This document shows positions 1 through 9,852 of a stretch of 64,000 nucleotides of DNA, piece by piece. Under the pieces are notes generated by a model. That model searched no databases. It had not been told where the DNA came from and saw only the letters and a program-made list of their open reading frames with translations. The stretch covers positions 58,056-122,055 of the forward strand of contig JANPJM010000079.1 in NCBI GenBank assembly GCA_031425525.1. The letters run 5' to 3'. Within the stretch, counting starts at the first letter, position 1, and every line of letters begins with the position of its first letter. The position numbers and the translations under genes are program-made. The stretch is from JANNMJ01 sp031425525. GTDB taxonomy: Bacteria; Bacteroidota; Bacteroidia; Cytophagales; Hymenobacteraceae.

Positions 1-1778
1 GTAAACAAAGCCGTGGTGCCGGGTGCCAGTGAGCCGGTGAAGTTTTCCGTCACTGGGTTGCCATTGACCGAGTAGGAAACCGGAATGTTGGTCTGCGTGG
101 CCGTACCGTAGTTGCGCAGGCGCACGGTTACGGTCTGCGGGCTAACGGCGCATGTCGAGCTGGGAAGTGGCGCAACCAGTTCGGTAACGCCTACGTCGTT
201 CGGGGCGGGCTCGTAGAGGCGGAAATCGTCGAACGCGATCCCTTGGCCGGCGCTGAATGAACTCGACGCAAATGCGATGCGGAAGCGGACTCCCGCTTGG
301 CCTGCCAATTGCGGCATTTCGTGGCGGGCAACTACGTAGCCGCCCGATCCGGGAATCGGGGTCGGGAAACCGTTGCCATCGCCGGTCCAGCCGCTGCTCT
401 GGCCACCGGGGTTGCTCGAAATATCGTCGCTGTTGTACCAGTTGTCGGGGTCATTGACGGCCCCAATGGTTTGCCAGGAACCACCGCCGTTGATCGTGCT
501 TTGCAGCACGGCGCCATCGGTTTCGGACGCGGCGTTCCACCAGATTTTAAGCTCCACGACCGGTAGGGTCAAGGCCGAAAAATCGAAGCATGGGCTCACT
601 ACGAACGAGTTTTCCGAAGCGCCATACGTGCCGGTGAGCGATGTTACCCACGCATTGGCACCCGACGCTGCACCCTGAATAATAGTTTTGTTAGGCGTGC
701 CTAGCGCCCACGACGACCTGACGCCGCCCGTAGACCAGCCGCCGCTGCCTGACTCAAAGTCCTGGCTGTATGGAAACGCCCCGATAGGTGTGATGAGCGT
801 GTACGTCACCGGGCTGGGGGCGGCGTCGTTGTTGGCGTTGCCGTCGTTGGGTAGGTCGGTTTGTGCCCGGAAAACATAGACCCCACTCGCCGGCGGCGTA
901 AACTGCGTCGGGAAGGTGAACAGGGCCGTACCGCCCGGAGGCAGCAACCCGGTGTATACCGCCGTGACCGGCGCGCCATTATTGACCGAGTAGCTCACCG
1001 GAATCGACGATTGTGCGGCGGTACCGTAGTTTTTGAGCCGCACCGAAACCGTCTGCGCGCTCAGCGAACACGTAGTGCCCGTGAGCGGCGAAGCGATGGA
1101 GGTGACACCTACATCCGTAGTCGACGCTTCGTACACTTGAATGTTATCGAAGCCGAATCCGTCGTCGACCGCGCTGCCATCAGAAGCGAACGCGATGCGG
1201 AGGCGTACGTTGGGGCGGCCCGCCAAGCCCGTGAGGGCGTGCCGTGCCGTCACCCAGCCACCCGAACCACTCGTTGCGCCATTGTCGCGGCCACTCCAGC
1301 CGAGTCGCTGCCCGCCCGGTTCGCCGATAATAGCATCGTTGTTGTACCAATTATCGGGGTCGTTCAAAGCCCCGACGACTTGCCACGAGACGCCATTGTT
1401 AGTTGAACTTTGCAGTACGGCGCCATCGTAGTTGGCTTCCGTATTCCAAAAGATGCTCATCTCAACGATAGGCGCGGTCAGGGTAGAGAAGTCGAAGCAC
1501 GGGCTGGTTACCCGGCTATCGTCGTTATCCTGGTAGGGCGCGGTCAGGCCCGTTACCCACGCGTTAGGTGCCGAAATCGCCCCTTGAACAGTGGTTTTGT
1601 TGGGCGAGCCGAGCGCCCACGAGGAGTTGGTGCCGGTGGCGACCCAACCGTTCGGTCCCGAATCGAACCCTTCGTAATACGGGAAGAAGTTGATGGGATT
1701 GGTACACGGCTGCGCCCAGGCACTGCCGATGGCTGCCAGCACACACGCGAGCGGCAGCAGAAGGTAACGTTTCTTCAT
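1..1778 (-). CDS. Secreted MAM-like/CARDB-like multidomain protein, 3' part outside window
   Basis: Reading leftwards from an ATG at 1778, the frame stays open to the window edge (592 codons seen). It opens with a clear signal peptide (MKKRYLLLPLACVLAAIGSAWAQ, cleavage after AWA/AQ). Two copies of a two-part module follow. The first part is MAM/jelly-roll-like, with motifs such as DGAVLQSS, GVSWQVVGA and DPDNWYN. The second is an Ig-like, CARDB-type domain (DVGVTSI, TVSVRLKNYGTA, IPVSYSVN). Proteins of this design in Bacteroidota are usually T9SS cargo, displayed on the surface or released, and carry a C-terminal sorting domain. That end is not in the window, so T9SS export is inferred. The substrate or binding partner is unknown. 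Confidence 0.85.
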   Translation of the reverse strand, partial: MKKRYLLLPLACVLAAIGSAWAQPCTNPINFFPYYEGFDSGPNGWVATGTNSSWALGSPNKTTVQGAISAPNAWVTGLTAPYQDNDDSRVTSPCFDFSTLTAPIVEMSIFWNTEANYDGAVLQSSTNNGVSWQVVGALNDPDNWYNNDAIIGEPGGQRLGWSGRDNGATSGSGGWVTARHALTGLAGRPNVRLRIAFASDGSAVDDGFGFDNIQVYEASTTDVGVTSIASPLTGTTCSLSAQTVSVRLKNYGTAAQSSIPVSYSVNNGAPVTAVYTGLLPPGGTALFTFPTQFTPPASGVYVFRAQTDLPNDGNANNDAAPSPVTYTLITPIGAFPYSQDFESGSGGWSTGGVRSSWALGTPNKTIIQGAASGANAWVTSLTGTYGASENSFVVSPCFDFSALTLPVVELKIWWNAASETDGAVLQSTINGGGSWQTIGAVNDPDNWYNSDDISSNPGGQSSGWTGDGNGFPTPIPGSGGYVVARHEMPQLAGQAGVRFRIAFASSSFSAGQGIAFDDFRLYEPAPNDVGVTELVAPLPSSTCAVSPQTVTVRLRNYGTATQTNIPVSYSVNGNPVTENFTGSLAPGTTALF

Positions 1779-1912
1779 CAGGTTGAAAAAAATAGGACGG
1801 CGAAGGTTGGTGGGGAAAAGCGGAAAACGAGCCGTCACGGGCTGTCTCCGTGGTTTCTGCGGCGCTGCTTGAAGTGCATAGACGCGCTTCAAGCTCTAAA
1901 AGTAACGAAAAC

Positions 1913-1949
1913 CCCCGAAAGAAGCGCCGGCGTTGCGCTTCTTTCGGGG
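1913..1949 (-). terminator. Rho-independent terminator after tgt
   Basis: A perfect 15-bp stem (1913-1927 with 1935-1949) has a 7-nt loop. On the minus strand it is followed by a T-rich run (GTTTTCGTTACTTTT). It lies between the tgt stop codon and the next minus-strand gene, so it should end tgt transcripts. Confidence 0.8.
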
Positions 1950-2009
1950 TTGTTTAGGGAAATTTGCTGAAATGCTAAAGCGCCACTCGTGCATGTTTAG
2001 ACGGTTTGG

Positions 2010-3149
2010 CTACAACCGCGTCATCAGCCGCCCTACCATTTCGGTTTTCCACGAGCCGAAAGTGCCGTCCAGAATACGGCGGCGGGCCTCGGTCACGAGC
2101 CAGAGATAAAATGTGAGGTTGTGGATCGACGCAATCTGCGGCCCCAGCAACTCGGTCGAGTGAAAGAGATGACGCACGTACGCTTTTGAGTAAAAAGTTG
2201 ATGCGTAACCGCCCAATTCTTCATCAATCGGCGAAAAATCGGCTTTCCACTTCGCGTTGCCGATATTGATGACCCCCTGCGTGGTGTACAGAATGCCATG
2301 GCGGGCGTTGCGGGTGGGCAGCACGCAATCGAACATATCGACGCCCCGCGCGATGCTTTCGAGGATGTTCGCCGGCGTGCCGACGCCCATCAGGTAGCGG
2401 GGTTTGTCGGCCGGCAGGATGCCGCAGACCAGCTCCGTCATGTCGTACATCGCCTCGGCGGGCTCACCCACGCTCAAGCCGCCGATGGCGTTGCCGGCGC
2501 GCCCCAGCCCGGCGATGTGTTCGGCGGCGCGGCGGCGCAGGCCGGGGTCGGTGCTGCCTTGTACAATGGGGAACAGGCTTTGATAATGGCCGTAGAGCGG
2601 CTCCGTAGCATCGAAACGCTGGATGCAGCGGTCGAGCCAGCGCTCGGTCAGCGCCAGCGATTTGGTGGCGTAATCGAGCGTACACGGCCACGGCGGACAC
2701 TCATCAAACGCCATCACGATGTCGGCGCCGATGACGCGCTGCGTGTCCATCACGCTTTCGGGCGTGAAAACGTGTTTCGAGCCATCGAGGTGCGAGCGGA
2801 AAGTGCAGCCTTCTTCCGTGAGTTTACGCGTGTTGGCGAGCGAAAACACCTGATACCCGCCCGAATCGGTCAGGATTGGCCGCGTCCAGCCATTGAAGCC
2901 GTGCAAACCACCGGCGGCGCGCAAAATATCGAGCCCCGGCCGCAGGTACAAATGGTAAGTATTGCCGAGAATGATTTGGGCCTTGATATCGTCGGCCAGC
3001 TCGCGCTGATGCACACCCTTTACCGTAGCCACGGTGCCGACGGGCATAAAAATCGGCGTCTGAATAATGCCGTGGCTCGTGGTGAGGGCACCGGTGCGCG
3101 CGCCGGTCGTGGGGTCGGTGTGATGGAGGTCGAAGGTGAGTTCGGGCAA
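2010..3149 (-). CDS. tgt: Queuine tRNA-ribosyltransferase
   Basis: TGT swaps guanine-34 for the queuosine precursor in tRNAs with GUN anticodons (Asp, Asn, His, Tyr). Visible motifs are TPIFMPVGT, LGNTYHLYLRPG, the nucleophile region LTDSGGYQVFS, MAFDECPPW, GGLSVGEP and the second catalytic region FDCVLPTRNARHG. The frame is open far upstream, but that part runs under the divergent glycosyltransferase and its promoter. I chose the TTG at 3149 because it gives 379 residues, normal for the family, and lies about 40 nt downstream of a minus-strand TACCTTTG box (3189-3196). The classical zinc site lies late in the family. The residues here read CxLPxR and later no obvious CxC, so zinc binding was not confirmed by eye. 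Confidence 0.95.
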   Translation of the reverse strand: MPELTFDLHHTDPTTGARTGALTTSHGIIQTPIFMPVGTVATVKGVHQRELADDIKAQIILGNTYHLYLRPGLDILRAAGGLHGFNGWTRPILTDSGGYQVFSLANTRKLTEEGCTFRSHLDGSKHVFTPESVMDTQRVIGADIVMAFDECPPWPCTLDYATKSLALTERWLDRCIQRFDATEPLYGHYQSLFPIVQGSTDPGLRRRAAEHIAGLGRAGNAIGGLSVGEPAEAMYDMTELVCGILPADKPRYLMGVGTPANILESIARGVDMFDCVLPTRNARHGILYTTQGVINIGNAKWKADFSPIDEELGGYASTFYSKAYVRHLFHSTELLGPQIASIHNLTFYLWLVTEARRRILDGTFGSWKTEMVGRLMTRL

Positions 3150-3181
3150 GGGAGATTGGGCGCGAACGGTGGCGCGAAGGT

Positions 3182-3210
3182 GTTGCCACAAAGGTACCGG
3201 CCTACCTTTG
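3182..3210. promoter_or_regulatory. Back-to-back Bacteroidota promoters for tgt and the glycosyltransferase
   Basis: CAAAGGTA (3189-3196) and TACCTTTG (3203-3210) form a perfect inverted pair around CCGGCC. Each is a -7 box of the TAnnTTTG type, one facing tgt and one facing the glycosyltransferase. For the plus-strand promoter a TTG lies 18 bp upstream (3182-3184). The plus-strand leader would be only about 10 nt. Confidence 0.8.
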
Positions 3211-3225
3211 CCCCTGCTCCCGCCG

Positions 3226-4410
3226 ATGTCGTTTCCTGCTCTTCTCGTTTCTGCCTCCCCCGTTGTCCTGAGCCTGTTGGCGGTGGTGAGTGTGTTGGCG
3301 CTAGTGCCGGGGTTGTACGCGCTGGTGGCCTTTGGCCCACTGGCCCGCGCCATCAAACGGGCCGCCTGGCAGGTGTTACCCGCCGAAAATCTGCCGCCCC
3401 TGAGCATCGTGGTCAGCGCCCACAACGATGCGCCCGCGCTGTACCGGCTGGTGCCCGAACTACTCCGGCAGGCGTACCCCAACGACCTCGAAATCGTTTT
3501 GGTCGATGACCGTTCCACCGACGATACCGGATTGTACGCCCAGCAGCTTACGCAGCTTTTCACGCCGCACGTGCGCCTGGTGACTATTCGTAGCACGCCG
3601 CCGGGCCTCAACCCCAAAAAATACGCCCTCACGCTCGGCCTGAAGGTGGCGCGCTACCCGCACCGCCTCGTGACCGACGCCGACTGCGTGCCCGCCTCCG
3701 ACCACTGGGCCGCGCGGATGGCTACCGGCTTTGCCGCGCCCGATGGCGGCGCGACGCCCGCACAGGTGGTTCTGGGGTTTGGGGCGTACGCGTCGGCCCC
3801 GGCGCTGCTCAACCTACTCATTCGACACGAAACGCTGCTTACGGGCGCTTTGTATCTGAGCGCCGGGCGGGCAGGGCGGGCCTACATGGGTGTCGGGCGC
3901 AACCTGGCGTACACCAAAGACGCGTTCACGGCTACGCGGGGGTTTTCGTCGCATCTGCGCGCGCTCGGCGGCGACGACGACCTCTTCGTGCAGGACGCCG
4001 TTCGCGCCGGCCTCGGCGTTGGTGTAGTATTGCACCCCGACGGCCAGACAATTTCGGCCCCGGCTGTTTCCTGGCGCCAATATTGGCACCAGAAACGGCG
4101 GCACCTGGGCGCCGGACGGCGGTACCGCTGGCCCGACCGCCTGCGCGCCGGCACATTACCCGTTTCGGGGCCGTTATTTTACCTGGCGGGCGGGGCAGGC
4201 GTCGCACTCGCGCCCGCGCTTTGGCCGTTGTGGGCGGGCGCGTGGGGGCTGCGCTTAGCGGGCTTGCTGGCAGGGCTTGGACCGGTGGGCCGGAACCTTC
4301 GGCGGCCGGTTCCGTTTTGGGCACTTCCCGTCCTCGACCCTTTGTTCAGCGCCGTGTACGTGGCGCTGGGTGTCTCCGTCCTCGTTTCCAACCCCACCCG
4401 ATGGAAGTAA
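3226..4410 (+). CDS. Membrane-bound family 2 glycosyltransferase
   Basis: This 394-residue protein starts with a hydrophobic anchor (about residues 8-38). A GT-A fold catalytic domain follows: IVVSAHNDAP, VLVDDRSTDDT, the metal-binding TDADC, the acceptor motif GGDDDLF and a QKRRH sequence standing in for QxxRW. The C-terminal third is hydrophobic, with two or three membrane spans. It should transfer a sugar from a nucleotide-sugar donor at the inner membrane; donor and acceptor cannot be read from sequence. I chose ATG 3226 because it lies just downstream of the TACCTTTG box. Its last 10 nt overlap the sigma factor gene, so the two are probably translationally coupled. Confidence 0.85.
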   Translation: MSFPALLVSASPVVLSLLAVVSVLALVPGLYALVAFGPLARAIKRAAWQVLPAENLPPLSIVVSAHNDAPALYRLVPELLRQAYPNDLEIVLVDDRSTDDTGLYAQQLTQLFTPHVRLVTIRSTPPGLNPKKYALTLGLKVARYPHRLVTDADCVPASDHWAARMATGFAAPDGGATPAQVVLGFGAYASAPALLNLLIRHETLLTGALYLSAGRAGRAYMGVGRNLAYTKDAFTATRGFSSHLRALGGDDDLFVQDAVRAGLGVGVVLHPDGQTISAPAVSWRQYWHQKRRHLGAGRRYRWPDRLRAGTLPVSGPLFYLAGGAGVALAPALWPLWAGAWGLRLAGLLAGLGPVGRNLRRPVPFWALPVLDPLFSAVYVALGVSVLVSNPTRWK

Positions 4411-5015
4411 ATCCAGAGAAGCAGTTTTCTGCCAAAGCCAAGCACGATTTTACGCTGATTCGCGCCGCCGTCGAGCGCCAAGACGAAAAAGCGTACGCCG
4501 AGCTGATGCAGATCTATAAAAAGCCGGTCTATCACGTGGTGCTCAAGATGGTGCGCAACACCGACGACGCCGAAGACCTCACCATCGAAGCCTTCGCGAA
4601 AGCCTTCCGCAACCTGCACAAATTCAACCCTGAGTTTGCGTTCAGTACGTGGCTTTTCCGCATCGCCACCAACAATTGCATCGATTTCATTCGGAAGAAT
4701 AAAATCAAAACAATGTCCATCGATTCGGGCATTCGTACTGACGGCGGCGATGAGATTCAGATCGATTTCAAAGACAATGATCTGAATCCGCAGGAAATTG
4801 CGATTAAGAACCAAAAAATTGAGATCATGCAGCTCGTCGTGGGCAAGCTGCCGCCGAAATATCAGCGCCTGGTTTCGCTCCGTTATTTCGATGAACTGAG
4901 CTACGAGGAGATTGCCACCGAGTTGAAAGCACCCCTTGGCACCGTAAAAGCGCAATTGCACCGCGCCCGTGAGTTGCTCTACGATATGGTGAAGGAGAAA
5001 AAAGAAATGATTTAG
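4401..5015 (+). CDS. ECF-type sigma-70 family RNA polymerase sigma factor
   Basis: This 204-residue protein has region 2 at about 25-95 (YKKPVYHVVLKMV, DDAEDLTIEAFAKAF, FSTWLFRIATNNCIDFIR). Region 4 is at about 140-195 (LPPKYQRLVSLRYFDELSYEEIA, followed by GTVKAQLHRAR). It lacks regions 1 and 3, as ECF factors do. The ATG at 4401 overlaps the end of the glycosyltransferase gene. Its codon use is more AT-rich than its upstream neighbour, which fits a strongly conserved gene. No anti-sigma gene is adjacent; the next gene is rsmG, behind an inverted repeat. The regulon is unknown. Confidence 0.93.
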   Translation: MEVNPEKQFSAKAKHDFTLIRAAVERQDEKAYAELMQIYKKPVYHVVLKMVRNTDDAEDLTIEAFAKAFRNLHKFNPEFAFSTWLFRIATNNCIDFIRKNKIKTMSIDSGIRTDGGDEIQIDFKDNDLNPQEIAIKNQKIEIMQLVVGKLPPKYQRLVSLRYFDELSYEEIATELKAPLGTVKAQLHRARELLYDMVKEKKEMI

Positions 5016-5043
5016 GGCTGATTCGGCCTTTGTCGCGTCCAGT

Positions 5044-5127
5044 TCCCACGGATTTCACGGATTTTTGCACCGATAAAAACAGCTTGACGCTGTGAAAACC
5101 GGTGAGAAACCGGTGAAATCCGTGGGA
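5044..5127. repeat. Intergenic inverted repeat before rsmG
   Basis: TCCCACGGATTTCAC (5044-5058) is perfectly complementary to GTGAAATCCGTGGGA (5113-5127). Further partial copies of CACGGATTT and ACCGGTGA lie between them. It fills the spacer between the sigma factor gene and rsmG and overlaps an upstream in-frame ATG of rsmG. Confidence 0.75.
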
Positions 5128-5139
5128 GACTTGGTTTAT

Positions 5140-5742
5140 ATGGAATCTGAAAAGAAATACGCGCACCTCGCCGCGCTGCTGCGCGAGTGGAATCAGAAAA
5201 TCAACGTGATTTCGCGGCAGGATGTCGCCGACCTCGAAACCCGCCACATCCGCCATTCCCTCGCCATTGCCGAGTTGGTGCAGTTCGAGGCCGGGAGCCG
5301 GGTACTCGATATCGGTACGGGCGGCGGGTTGCCGGGGCTACCGCTGGCGATTCGCTTCCCCGAAGTCGAGTTTCATTTGGTCGATTCCATCGGCAAGAAA
5401 ATCCGCGTCGTCGAAGCCATCGTGCAGGAGTTGGGGCTTGTAAACGTGACGGCCGAGCAGGCCCGCGCCGAAACCCTGACTGGCCGCTACGAATACCTCG
5501 TGAGCCGCGCCGTAGCGCCCCTGGGCGAATTGTGGGGCTGGGTGAAAGGGCGGCTGGCCATCTCGCGCGATGCGGAAGTGGCCGTGCATCAGGGGCTCTA
5601 TTGCCTCAAAGGCGGCGAATTGGCCGAAGAAATTGCGCAGAGCCGCCTCCGCAACGTGCGCCTGACGCCGGTGCAGGAACTGTACCCAAACGAGGATTTT
5701 TTTGCAACGAAGAGCGTCGTGTTCGTACCGGCGCGGCAGTAA
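5140..5742 (+). CDS. rsmG: 16S rRNA (guanine527-N7)-methyltransferase
   Basis: RsmG methylates G527 of 16S rRNA using S-adenosylmethionine. Visible family motifs are EWNQKINVISR, the SAM loop VLDIGTGGGLPGLPLAI, the acidic strand EFHLVDSIGKKIRVV, YEYLVSRAVAPL and YCLKGGEL. I start at ATG 5140 (MESEKKYAHL), giving 200 residues. The frame has an upstream ATG at 5092, but that stretch lies in the inverted repeat. The N-terminus is shorter than in the E. coli enzyme, as is common in this group. A dead IS element begins only some tens of bases after the stop. Confidence 0.93.
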   Translation: MESEKKYAHLAALLREWNQKINVISRQDVADLETRHIRHSLAIAELVQFEAGSRVLDIGTGGGLPGLPLAIRFPEVEFHLVDSIGKKIRVVEAIVQELGLVNVTAEQARAETLTGRYEYLVSRAVAPLGELWGWVKGRLAISRDAEVAVHQGLYCLKGGELAEEIAQSRLRNVRLTPVQELYPNEDFFATKSVVFVPARQ

Positions 5743-6485
5743 AAACTAGTAAAAGCCCCGCTTAATTGATGGATGGCGGAGCATTTACGGGATTGACGTT
5801 CTCGTACCAGGAAGCCAAGGAGGAGCGGGCCTGGCTTGCCGTGAACCTCCAGTGAATCTTCCTTGCCGGTTGCGCTCCGCCGCCCAGGTCACTGTCTCGG
5901 CTGCCAGCGTGTCAAGGTGGGCAATGCGCCGGTTCAGACACTGGCGCGCCAGGGCCGAGAACTCGGTTTCGGCCATGTTGAGCCACGAGCCGTGCTTGGG
6001 GGTGAAATGAAAATGGAGCGTCCGGCGCAACTCGCCCGCACGGGCCACGGGCAGATGCTCGTAGAAGGCGCGGGTAGAATGGGTATTGAGGTTGTCCTGC
6101 ACCAGGTCGATGCGCGTCGCGTGCGGATAATGCGTCGCCAGCAGCCAGTCGAAGAAGGCGGCATAATCGGCGTTGGTGCGCTGCTGCCGCACCTGCACGT
6201 AGCGCTGGGCCGTGTCCAGGTCGTACGCCAGCAGCACGCAGGCGGTCCCGTTGCGCACGTATTCGTAGTCGGCGCGCACTCCCTGGCCCGCCGTCAGGGG
6301 CAGGGGCACGCAGATTTCATCGAGCAGCTGGCAAGGGCGCTCATCGAAGCACAAGCGCACCCGCCCGGCCTGGGGCGGCTGTTCGTAGACGTCGAGTACG
6401 TCTTCCATTACCCCCAGGTACGCCCCGTCTACCTGGCCGATGCACCACTGGCGGCGGAGCCAGGGTTTGAACTGGCTCCCTATTA

Positions 6486-7590
<1,105 letters not shown>

Positions 7591-8051
7591 TAACACCAGC
7601 CGCACGGTTTCTTCCGAGAGGTCGTGGCCGAGCACGACCAGGTGCTCGGCCAGCAGGCGTAGGCTCCAGGTGCTCGCCCCGGCGGGGGCTTGGGAGCAAG
7701 CTGGCGAGCTGCGTTATGGCGGCCGCGACGCGCGGGGTGACTTTGCGCGGCTGGCCCGGGCGGGGCCGATCGTGGAGGGCGACGTGCAGGCCGTGGGCGT
7801 GGTAGCGGGCCCACACGTTGTAAACCGTCGCCCGGCTCACCAGCGCGGCGGCCGCGACGTGTTCGGGCAACAGGCCCTGATGGGCCAGCAGAAGCACCCG
7901 CGCCCGGTTCTGGGTGCGCACCGACACGCGCCCTTTGGACACGAGCCGTTTGAGGTCGGCGAGGTCGGCGGCGGCTAACTGGAAAATGACGGGGGTAGAC
8001 ATGGGCAGGGAATACGTAGACCCAAATCTGCTATCTACGTGGCCGCTGTAC

Positions 8052-8124
8052 TAGCGCAGACATCCTGTCCGCGTTCCATCAAGCGCGCCGGCCTTGGCGC
8101 GACGCGGACAGGATGTCCGCGCTA
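8052..8124. repeat. Intergenic inverted repeat, GCGGACAGGATGTCCGC family
   Basis: Arms of 23 nt (8052-8074 and 8102-8124) differ at one position. The motif is TAGCGCnGACATCCTGTCCGCG. Related single copies lie at about 38892 (TAGCGCGGACATTCTGTTCG) and 18915-18941, so this is a dispersed hairpin family in this genome. Confidence 0.75.
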
Positions 8125-8151
8125 CACGCCCAAACTGGTGCGCGGCGGCGG

Positions 8152-8664
8152 CTAATTTGCTCGCCGCCGCCGCGCCAGCGCAATGATCAGCACCACCACC
8201 AGCCCACCGCCGATGATCCACGGCAGCCGACCGCTGCCCGGCAACTCGATCTTGTGCGTCACGTTGGAATCGACGGCGCGGAGAGCAATCTGATCGGCGC
8301 CGGGCTGCGCCTTTACGATGAGATCGCCAACGCCACCCTGCTGAAACGGCACAATGGTCGATTTATCATCGACTTCAAACAAAATACCGCCCATCACGCG
8401 CTGGTCGGGTTCGCCACGCTGCGTAAGGGCGAGCAGCGTGAGGGCATACTCGTCGTCTTTGCCGGTGGGCTGAATCTCGGTTACTTTGAAATCGCGGACG
8501 ACGATGAACTGCGGCCCGGTGGCCGTCGAAAACGTAACCTCATCGTCGGTTTCGCCGGGCTGCACGAGCACTTCGGCCTCTCCGGCTTGCGCCCACGCGA
8601 TGCCGGCCCATCCGAGCAGGCAAACGGCCATGAGCGGCAAAATTACTAGTCTAAAAAGACGCAT
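8152..8664 (-). CDS. Exported protein with C-terminal membrane anchor, unknown function
   Basis: This 170-residue protein has a signal peptide (about residues 1-26, MRLFRLVILPLMAVCLLGWAG, cleaved near AWAQA). A polar, probably beta-rich domain follows at about 27-138. Near the C-terminus is one hydrophobic segment (LPWIIGGGLVVVLIIALA) and then RRRRAN, so the domain should sit outside the cytoplasm, tethered to the inner membrane. The layout resembles small periplasmic domains of energy-transducing or gliding accessory proteins, but I do not recognise a family. Its neighbours (dead IS on one side, YheT-type hydrolase on the other) do not suggest a role. Confidence 0.75.
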   Translation of the reverse strand: MRLFRLVILPLMAVCLLGWAGIAWAQAGEAEVLVQPGETDDEVTFSTATGPQFIVVRDFKVTEIQPTGKDDEYALTLLALTQRGEPDQRVMGGILFEVDDKSTIVPFQQGGVGDLIVKAQPGADQIALRAVDSNVTHKIELPGSGRLPWIIGGGLVVVLIIALARRRRAN

Positions 8665-8787
8665 TTTCTATATAAAAAAACGAACAGAGACCCAGCACTG
8701 TGTGGGGTGAAGTGATTAGCGAACGCAAACCGGCCACGAAGGTGGCAATTTAGAACTGATTTAGACAAGAATTGAGGGCAAACGTCG

Positions 8788-9801
8788 CTAATCCATCGCT
8801 GAATCGACAGGAAGCGTGCGTAAAAATTCGGCCGCCCGTCGCTCCGAATAGTAGACATCAGGGCCGGGGCGGCCCGGCAAAGTTTCGGCAAACCCGCAGT
8901 GCCCACCTGTCGCCGGGATTTCGAGCGTCAAATACGGGCTGAGTTTGGCTTCGGCTATTGGGTAGCACGCGGGCCACGGCAAAAACGGGTCGTTGCGGGC
9001 TTGCACCAGCAACGTGGGCACCCGAATGCAGTGCAAATATTGCCGACTACTGGCGTGGGCGTAGTACACCGCCGCCGACGCAAACCCGTGCAGCGGCGCC
9101 GTATAGCGGTCGTCGAAGGCTTCAAAAGAACGCAACGTCTCGAATCCACGCAAATCGATGGCGCCGGGATGCAAGCTGGCTTTGGCAGTGAGTTTGCCGC
9201 GCAACGAGGTCAGAAACCGCCGCAGGTACACCTGATTTTGCCACCGCGAAATGTGCCGCGCACCAGCCGCCAGTTCCACCGGAACCGAAAAAACGGCCGC
9301 CCCGGCCACTGCTTTCGGCACGCGCGCGGGGTCTTCGCCGAGGTATTTGAGCGTGATGTTGCCGCCCGCTGAAAACCCCACCAGCCACGCCGCGCGGTAC
9401 GGCCCAGCGGCCAACGCGTATTCCAGCACGGTGTGCAGGTCTTCGGTATCGGCCAGGTGGTAGGCGCGCAGCAGCCGGTTTGGGCCGCCGGTGCCGCAGG
9501 AGCGGTAGTTCCAGGCCAGTACATCGGCGCCGGCGCCGGCCAATGCGCGCGCCATCCCGCGCACGTACGGACGGCGCGAATCGCCTTCGAGGCCGTGCGA
9601 AATGATGGCAACGGTAGCAGGGCGCTCGGCATGCGGCCGGTGCCAGTCGAGGTCGAGGAAATCGCCGTCTGGTAGCTCCAGCCGCTCATATTCGTAGGCT
9701 ACGCCGCTTACCGTGCGCAACAACGCCGGCACGATGGTTTGCAGATGCCCATTCCAGAGCAACGGCGGCGGCTGATGGTCGGGCGTGGGAAGAAGGGGCA
9801 A
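8788..9801 (-). CDS. YheT-family alpha/beta hydrolase
   Basis: This 337-residue protein matches the YheT/EMB8 (UPF0017) branch of alpha/beta hydrolases. It has the N-terminal LLWNGHLQTIVPALLR signature, the oxyanion region ISHGLEGDS and a nucleophile elbow GFSAGGN with Ser in GxSxG. The acid lies in VQARNDPFLP and the catalytic His in TGGHCGF. Family members are cytoplasmic esterase-like enzymes whose physiological substrate is not established. It is a single gene, with spacers of about 50 bp to the MbnH-like gene upstream and 120 bp to the gene downstream on the same strand. Confidence 0.88.
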   Translation of the reverse strand: MPLLPTPDHQPPPLLWNGHLQTIVPALLRTVSGVAYEYERLELPDGDFLDLDWHRPHAERPATVAIISHGLEGDSRRPYVRGMARALAGAGADVLAWNYRSCGTGGPNRLLRAYHLADTEDLHTVLEYALAAGPYRAAWLVGFSAGGNITLKYLGEDPARVPKAVAGAAVFSVPVELAAGARHISRWQNQVYLRRFLTSLRGKLTAKASLHPGAIDLRGFETLRSFEAFDDRYTAPLHGFASAAVYYAHASSRQYLHCIRVPTLLVQARNDPFLPWPACYPIAEAKLSPYLTLEIPATGGHCGFAETLPGRPGPDVYYSERRAAEFLRTLPVDSAMD

Positions 9802-9852
9802 GGCGAATTACGAATTACGAATCGAACTTGGCCAGGTAATTATCACTCATCA

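Noticed and set aside
2298..3509. 403-codon open frame antisense to tgt
   Set aside because: Antisense shadow of a well-recognised housekeeping gene.
3149..3632. Long N-terminal extension of tgt (open frame to 3632)
   Set aside because: It runs through the divergent promoter and the glycosyltransferase gene and has no family resemblance.
4179..4961. 260-codon open frame antisense to the sigma factor
   Set aside because: The sigma factor has all expected regions; the antisense frame has none.
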